A stretch of 16,823 bases of DNA from Pseudomonadota bacterium (GTDB lineage: Bacteria > Pseudomonadota > Gammaproteobacteria > Burkholderiales > Burkholderiaceae_D). This document shows, in pieces, positions 12,831 through 16,823 of this stretch. The translations under genes and the position numbers were made by a program. The notes under the pieces were generated by a model. The model made no database searches. It was not told where the DNA came from and saw only the letters and a list, made by a program, of their open reading frames with translations. Position 1 is the stretch's first letter; each line of letters begins with the position of its first letter. The stretch lies in NCBI GenBank assembly GCA_023449275.1, contig JAEXJM010000046.1:1-16823 (forward strand). Direction: 5' to 3'.

Positions 12831-12848
12831 CGATGAGTGCATAATCCG

Positions 12849-12868
12849 AAAAAGGACTGTTTCCAGTC
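12849..12868 (-). terminator. Terminator-like hairpin directly before ftsB
   Basis: On the minus strand GACTG, loop GAAA, CAGTC, then CTTTTT. The T-run ends 6 bases before the upstream ftsB ATG (12842). The stem is short (5 bp), so part of the transcripts would probably pass. Confidence 0.5.
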
Positions 12869-12876
12869 AAAAATGT

Positions 12877-12907
12877 GGCCGGTGAATCCTTATCGATTAT
12901 ACCGGCC
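12877..12907 (-). terminator. Terminator-like hairpin after eno
   Basis: On the minus strand GGCCGGT (12901-12907), a 17-base loop, and ACCGGCC (12877-12883), followed by ACATTTTT. It lies 16 bases past the eno stop codon. The large loop makes it weaker than the other terminators in the window. Confidence 0.5.
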
Positions 12908-12922
12908 TTTATGGGTGTTTCT

Positions 12923-14206
12923 TTATTTCAGATTATAAAAAGCGCTTTTGCCTGGATAGCTGGCTACCTCGCCAAGGTCTTCCTCGATTCTCAGCAACTG
13001 GTTGTACTTGGCGATGCGATCCGAACGGGACATGGAACCGGTCTTGATCTGCAAGGCATTGGTACCGACAGCGATATCGGCAATGGTTGAATCCTCGGTT
13101 TCACCGGAGCGGTGGGAAACGACGGCGGTGTAACCGGCACGTTTGGCCATTTCGATGGCGGCAAAAGTCTCGGTCAGGGTACCGATCTGGTTGATCTTGA
13201 TGAGAATGGAATTGGCGATGCCCTTTTCAATGCCTTCACGCAAGATCCGGGTGTTGGTCACGAACAGATCGTCGCCGACAAGCTGGACGCGCTTGCCCAG
13301 CTTGTCGGTAAGATAGGCCCATCCTGCCCAGTCGTCTTCGGACATGGCGTCTTCGATCGAGAGAATCGGGTATTTGTCGCACCATGTTTCCAGCAAGTGA
13401 GTGAATTCCTCTGCGGACAAAACGAGGCCTTCACCGGTCAGATGGTATTTGCCATCCTTGTAGAATTCGCTGGCCGCACAATCCAGGCCAATGCAAACGT
13501 CTTCGCCCGGAACGTAACCGGCTTTTTCAATCGCCGTAATGATCAGCTGGATGGCTTCTTCATGGTTGGCGACGGATGGGGCGAAACCGCCTTCATCACC
13601 GACGGATGTGGTCAGGCCTTTTTCCTGAAGGATTTTCTTCAGGGTATGGAAAATTTCGGCTCCGCACTGGACGGCAGCGGAAAAGCTGCGCATGCCGACC
13701 GGTATGATCATGAATTCCTGAATGTTCAGGTTGTTGTCGGCATGGGCACCGCCATTGATGATGTTCATCATCGGGACAGGCATTTGCATGACACCGGAGC
13801 CTCCGAAATAACGGTAAAGCGGCAAACCGGCTTCTTCTGCGGCTGCCTTGGCAACTGCCATCGAGACGGCCAGCATGGCATTTGCGCCCAGACGGCTCTT
13901 GTTTTCCGTTCCATCCAGATCGATCAGGGTACGATCCAGAAAGGCCTGTTCGCTGGCGTCCAGTCCGACAATCGCTTCGGCGATTTCGGTGTTGATGTGT
14001 TCGATGGCTTTCAGTACGCCTTTTCCATTGTAACGGTCGGGATCGCCGTCACGCAGTTCGATCGCTTCACGCGATCCGGTAGATGCTCCGGAAGGGACAG
14101 CGGCACGACCCATGACGCCCGATTCCAGAAGCACGTCGCATTCGACGGTCGGGTTTCCGCGGGAATCGAGAATTTCACGTCCGATGAGGTCAACGATAGC
14201 GCTCAT
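12923..14206 (-). CDS. eno: Enolase (phosphopyruvate hydratase)
   Basis: A 427-residue cytoplasmic enzyme interconverting 2-phosphoglycerate and phosphoenolpyruvate in glycolysis; it can also be part of the RNA degradosome. Seen: the N-terminal ILDSRGNPTVE, VPSGASTGSREAIELRD, GDEGGFAP with the catalytic Glu205, the magnesium ligands Asp242, Glu285 and Asp312, the signature ILIKINQIGTLTET with catalytic Lys337, SHRSGETEDS, and Lys388 in QIKTGS. Length and all key residues are normal. GGGAGA lies 6 bases before the ATG. It follows kdsA by 36 bases on the same strand; the link is sensible because enolase makes the PEP that KdsA uses. Confidence 0.99.
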   Translation of the reverse strand: MSAIVDLIGREILDSRGNPTVECDVLLESGVMGRAAVPSGASTGSREAIELRDGDPDRYNGKGVLKAIEHINTEIAEAIVGLDASEQAFLDRTLIDLDGTENKSRLGANAMLAVSMAVAKAAAEEAGLPLYRYFGGSGVMQMPVPMMNIINGGAHADNNLNIQEFMIIPVGMRSFSAAVQCGAEIFHTLKKILQEKGLTTSVGDEGGFAPSVANHEEAIQLIITAIEKAGYVPGEDVCIGLDCAASEFYKDGKYHLTGEGLVLSAEEFTHLLETWCDKYPILSIEDAMSEDDWAGWAYLTDKLGKRVQLVGDDLFVTNTRILREGIEKGIANSILIKINQIGTLTETFAAIEMAKRAGYTAVVSHRSGETEDSTIADIAVGTNALQIKTGSMSRSDRIAKYNQLLRIEEDLGEVASYPGKSAFYNLK

Positions 14207-14242
14207 AGATATCTCCCAGCAATTAACTGTTTAATGAATAGT

Positions 14243-15097
14243 TTATTCAAGATTGAAAGCCGACATATTACCTTGCCTGACGACTTTGTCCAGTGTCACG
14301 AGTTGAGCCAACAGCTCTTTCATGCGATGTAATGGCACGGCATTCGGCCCGTCTGACATGGCGCAAGCCGGATTCGGGTGCGTTTCCATGAATAACCCGG
14401 CGACACCGACCGCAACGGCAGCTCTCGCCAATACGGGGACGAACTCGCGCTGACCACCGGAAGCATCGCCAAGTCCACCCGGCAACTGTACCGAATGGGT
14501 CGCATCGAAAACGACGGGACACCCCGTTTTTCTCATGATCGCAAGCGAACGCATGTCGGAAACGAGATTGTTGTATCCGAAAGAAGCACCCCGTTCGCAA
14601 ACGGTGAAATTGTCTTCAGGGACGCCCGCTTCCCTGGCAGCCTCTCTTGCCTTTCTGACGACGTTCATCATGTCGTCAGGCGCCATGAATTGCCCTTTTT
14701 TGATATTGACGGGCTTTCCCGAACGGGCACAAGCCTGAATGAAGTCGGTCTGGCGGCAAAGGAACGCCGGGGTCTGTATCACATCGACGACCTGCGATAC
14801 CGGCCCCACTTCCATTTCGGTATGGACATCTGTCAGAACAGGAACGTCGAACCGTTTTCTGACATCCGCCAGAATGTCCAGCCCCGTTTCCATGCCGAGG
14901 CCACGGAAAGACGAGGATGAGGAACGGTTGGCCTTGTCATAAGACGATTTGTAGATGAACGGGATGCCCAGTTCAGAAGTCATCTCTTTCAGTGCCCCTG
15001 CCGTATCGATCGCCATCTGGCGGGATTCGATGACGCAGGGGCCTGCGATCAGAAAGAATGGGCGGTCAAGCCCGATTTCAAAGCCGCAAAGCTTCAT
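14243..15097 (-). CDS. kdsA: 3-deoxy-D-manno-octulosonate 8-phosphate synthase
   Basis: A 284-residue cytoplasmic enzyme condensing PEP with arabinose 5-phosphate to Kdo-8-phosphate for lipopolysaccharide core synthesis. Seen: FFLIAGPCVIES, IYKSSYDKANRSS, FRGLGMETGL, PVLTDVH, IQTPAFLCRQTD, NIKKGQF, CERGASFGYNNLVSDMR, VVFDATHSVQ and METHPNP. Cys21, His201, Glu239 and Asp249 correspond to the four metal ligands of metal-dependent KdsA; the metal-independent enzyme of E. coli has Asn in place of the Cys. ATG 15097 is chosen because the family N-terminus begins there and its ATGA overlaps the pyrG stop; AAGGAA lies upstream. An in-frame codon at 15223 lies inside pyrG and is not used. Confidence 0.98.
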   Translation of the reverse strand: MKLCGFEIGLDRPFFLIAGPCVIESRQMAIDTAGALKEMTSELGIPFIYKSSYDKANRSSSSSFRGLGMETGLDILADVRKRFDVPVLTDVHTEMEVGPVSQVVDVIQTPAFLCRQTDFIQACARSGKPVNIKKGQFMAPDDMMNVVRKAREAAREAGVPEDNFTVCERGASFGYNNLVSDMRSLAIMRKTGCPVVFDATHSVQLPGGLGDASGGQREFVPVLARAAVAVGVAGLFMETHPNPACAMSDGPNAVPLHRMKELLAQLVTLDKVVRQGNMSAFNLE

Positions 15098-16752
15098 GCA
15101 TTGTTTCCTTTTGCGCGTGCTTCCCTGTTGGCAAGCGCCGCCTTGATGAAAGCCGTGAAAAGCGGATGGCCGTCGCGTGGCGTCGATTTGAATTCCGGGT
15201 GATACTGGACACCGATATACCATGGGTGGGCATGTTCACCGGTTCGCGGCAATTCCATGATTTCACACAGTTTTTCTGTCGGAGTCAACGCCGAAATGAC
15301 CAGCCCCGCTTTTTTCAGCTGGTCCAGATACAGGTTGTTGGCTTCATAACGGTGACGATGGCGTTCGGTCACGACGTTGCCGTAGATTTCGGCAGCCAGC
15401 GTACCCGGTTCGATGGAACAGGTCTGCGCGCCCAGACGCATGGTACCGCCCAGATCGGATTTTTCATTGCGTTGTTCGATCTGTCCGCTGCGGTTCTGCC
15501 ATTCGGTAATCAGGGCGATTACCGGATTTTCGGTATCCGGATCGAATTCGGTCGAATTGGCATTCTTCAATCCGGCAACGTGACGTGCGAATTCGATCAG
15601 CGCCACCTGCATGCCAAGACAGATACCCAGATAAGGAACCTTGTGTTCACGGGCATACCGGGCCGTCATGATCTTGCCTTCCACTCCACGTTTTCCGAAA
15701 CCGCCGGGAACCAGAATGGCATCGTATTTCGCCAGATGGCCGGTTCCTTTCGTTTCGATTTCTTCGGAATCGAGGAAGTCGATATTGACCTTGCAACTGG
15801 TATGGATACCGGCATGACGGATCGCTTCGATCAGTGATTTGTAGGATTCGGTCAGATCGACGTATTTGCCGACCATGCAGATCGAGACTTCCTTTTCCGG
15901 ATGGTCGAGCGCATAGACCAGCCTGCTCCAGACCGAAAGGTCGGCTTCCGGAGGATCCAGTTCCAGTTTTTTGCAGACAATCGCATCCAGCCCCTGATCG
16001 TGCAGCATCTGCGGAATCTTGTAGATGGTATCGACATCCCATACGGAGATGACGGCATCTTCCCTGACATTGGAGAACAGGGAAATCTTGGCGCATTCGT
16101 CTTCCGGAATCGGGCGGTCGGCACGGCAAAGCAAGGCGTCCGGATAAATGCCGATTTCACGCAGTTTCTGGACGCTGTGCTGGGTCGGCTTGGTTTTCAG
16201 TTCACCAGCCGATGCAATGTACGGCACCAGCGTCAGATGGATGAAAACGGTCGAGTTCTTCGGTGCACGCAGGCTCAGCTGACGCGCAGCTTCCAGAAAC
16301 GGCAGCGATTCGATATCGCCGACGGTTCCGCCGATTTCAACCAGCGCGACGTCATAGCCTTCCGCGCCACGGTGGATGAAATTCTGGATTTCATTCGTGA
16401 TATGCGGAATGACCTGGACGGTCTTGCCCAGATACTCGCCACGACGTTCCTTTCGGAGAACGGATTCATAAATCTGCCCGGTGGTGAAGTTGTTCACCTT
16501 GTGCATCCGGGTGGAAATGAATCGCTCGTAGTGGCCCAGATCGAGATCGGTTTCCGCACCGTCGTCGGTCACGAAAACTTCGCCGTGCTGGAATGGGCTC
16601 ATGGTTCCCGGATCCACATTGATGTACGGATCCAGTTTGATCATGGTAACTTTAAGGCCTCGGGATTCGAGGATGGCGGCAAGAGACGCAGCGGCAATCC
16701 CCTTACCAAGGGATGATACGACACCGCCCGTGACAAATACAAACTTGGTCAT
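15094..16752 (-). CDS. pyrG: CTP synthase
   Basis: A 552-residue cytoplasmic enzyme making CTP from UTP, ATP and glutamine. Seen: the N-terminal synthetase domain with TKFVFVTGGVVSSLGKGI (P-loop), DPYINVDPGTMSPFQHGEV, GGTVGDIES and KTKPTQHSV; then, from about residue 290, the class I glutamine amidotransferase domain with the oxyanion-loop region LVPGGFGKRG, the nucleophile Cys378 in GICLGMQ, and His518/Glu520 in VQYHPEF. All catalytic residues are present, and length is close to E. coli (545). The start MTKF is the family start, but no Shine-Dalgarno match is visible in the 20 bases before it. First gene of the pyrG-kdsA-eno cluster; a -10 element lies 38 bases upstream. Confidence 0.99.
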   Translation of the reverse strand: MTKFVFVTGGVVSSLGKGIAAASLAAILESRGLKVTMIKLDPYINVDPGTMSPFQHGEVFVTDDGAETDLDLGHYERFISTRMHKVNNFTTGQIYESVLRKERRGEYLGKTVQVIPHITNEIQNFIHRGAEGYDVALVEIGGTVGDIESLPFLEAARQLSLRAPKNSTVFIHLTLVPYIASAGELKTKPTQHSVQKLREIGIYPDALLCRADRPIPEDECAKISLFSNVREDAVISVWDVDTIYKIPQMLHDQGLDAIVCKKLELDPPEADLSVWSRLVYALDHPEKEVSICMVGKYVDLTESYKSLIEAIRHAGIHTSCKVNIDFLDSEEIETKGTGHLAKYDAILVPGGFGKRGVEGKIMTARYAREHKVPYLGICLGMQVALIEFARHVAGLKNANSTEFDPDTENPVIALITEWQNRSGQIEQRNEKSDLGGTMRLGAQTCSIEPGTLAAEIYGNVVTERHRHRYEANNLYLDQLKKAGLVISALTPTEKLCEIMELPRTGEHAHPWYIGVQYHPEFKSTPRDGHPLFTAFIKAALANREARAKGNNA

Positions 16753-16789
16753 TGCAGAAGGTGCTCAAAGGCACAAGCAGGAAATCCAA

Positions 16790-16795
16790 ATTATA
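16790..16795 (-). promoter_or_regulatory. Candidate -10 element of the pyrG operon
   Basis: On the minus strand the exact hexamer TATAAT lies 38 bases before the pyrG start. At 17 bases upstream the sequence is TATTTC, a poor -35, and the window ends soon after, so the promoter is incomplete evidence. A short repeat GTGC/GCAC lies in the leader. Confidence 0.45.
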
Positions 16796-16823
16796 ACGTA
16801 AAAAATGAACGGGAAATATACCC

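Noticed and set aside
13112..14332. Long plus-strand open frame (406 codons) opposite eno
   Set aside because: It is antisense to a complete, fully conserved enolase gene; the translation is the typical Gly/Phe/Asp-rich shadow of a minus-strand gene and has no ribosome site or family pattern.
15058..16716. Plus-strand open frames of 259 and 271 codons opposite pyrG
   Set aside because: They are shadows of pyrG, which has all its catalytic residues; translations are Arg/Phe/Gln-rich with no known domain.

Overview
The window looks like chromosomal DNA of a Gram-negative betaproteobacterium. The signs are a Burkholderiales-type trimeric porin, outer-membrane pilus and lipoprotein genes, and the gene order pyrG-kdsA-eno-ftsB, which is characteristic of betaproteobacteria. 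Base composition looks close to balanced, lower than most Burkholderiales. An Oxalobacter-like member of the Oxalobacteraceae would fit, but this is an inference that I could not test.

Layout. Positions 1-347 are non-coding: a 24-base C run at the very edge, then small hairpins including the porin terminator. A porin gene (minus strand) follows, with a consensus-like promoter overlapped by a Fur-box-like sequence and a perfect inverted repeat at the expected transcription start. Next come two minus-strand genes of unclear role: a 149-residue helical protein and a 334-residue lipoprotein resembling the YiiG/DUF3829 group. A 422-base divergent intergenic region holds several inverted repeats and a well-formed plus-strand terminator with no obvious gene in front of it.

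Positions 3737-9197 are a five-gene plus-strand operon for an archaic (Csu-type) chaperone-usher pilus: two spore-coat-U-domain pilins, a periplasmic chaperone, an outer-membrane usher and a two-domain tip subunit. A shared bidirectional terminator separates it from a convergent glutaredoxin-like gene whose CxxC motif is degenerate (HKAC). Then come a GyrI-like protein gene with a good LexA-box match directly upstream, a DUF6582-like small protein, a doubtful 64-codon ORF, a dCMP-deaminase-type gene (minus) and tRNA-Asn (minus) with a perfect consensus sigma70 promoter.

The right third is a housekeeping cluster on the minus strand, pyrG-kdsA-eno-ftsB: CTP synthesis (CTP is also used to activate Kdo), Kdo-8-phosphate synthesis from PEP, enolase (which makes PEP) and a divisome protein. 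pyrG and kdsA overlap by 4 bases; eno follows kdsA closely; two terminator-like hairpins lie between eno and ftsB.

No insertion sequences, CRISPR arrays, phage genes or defence systems were recognised. The most interesting points are the possible SOS control of the GyrI-like gene, the altered active site of the glutaredoxin-like protein, the Fur-box/porin arrangement and the orphan terminator in the pilus leader.
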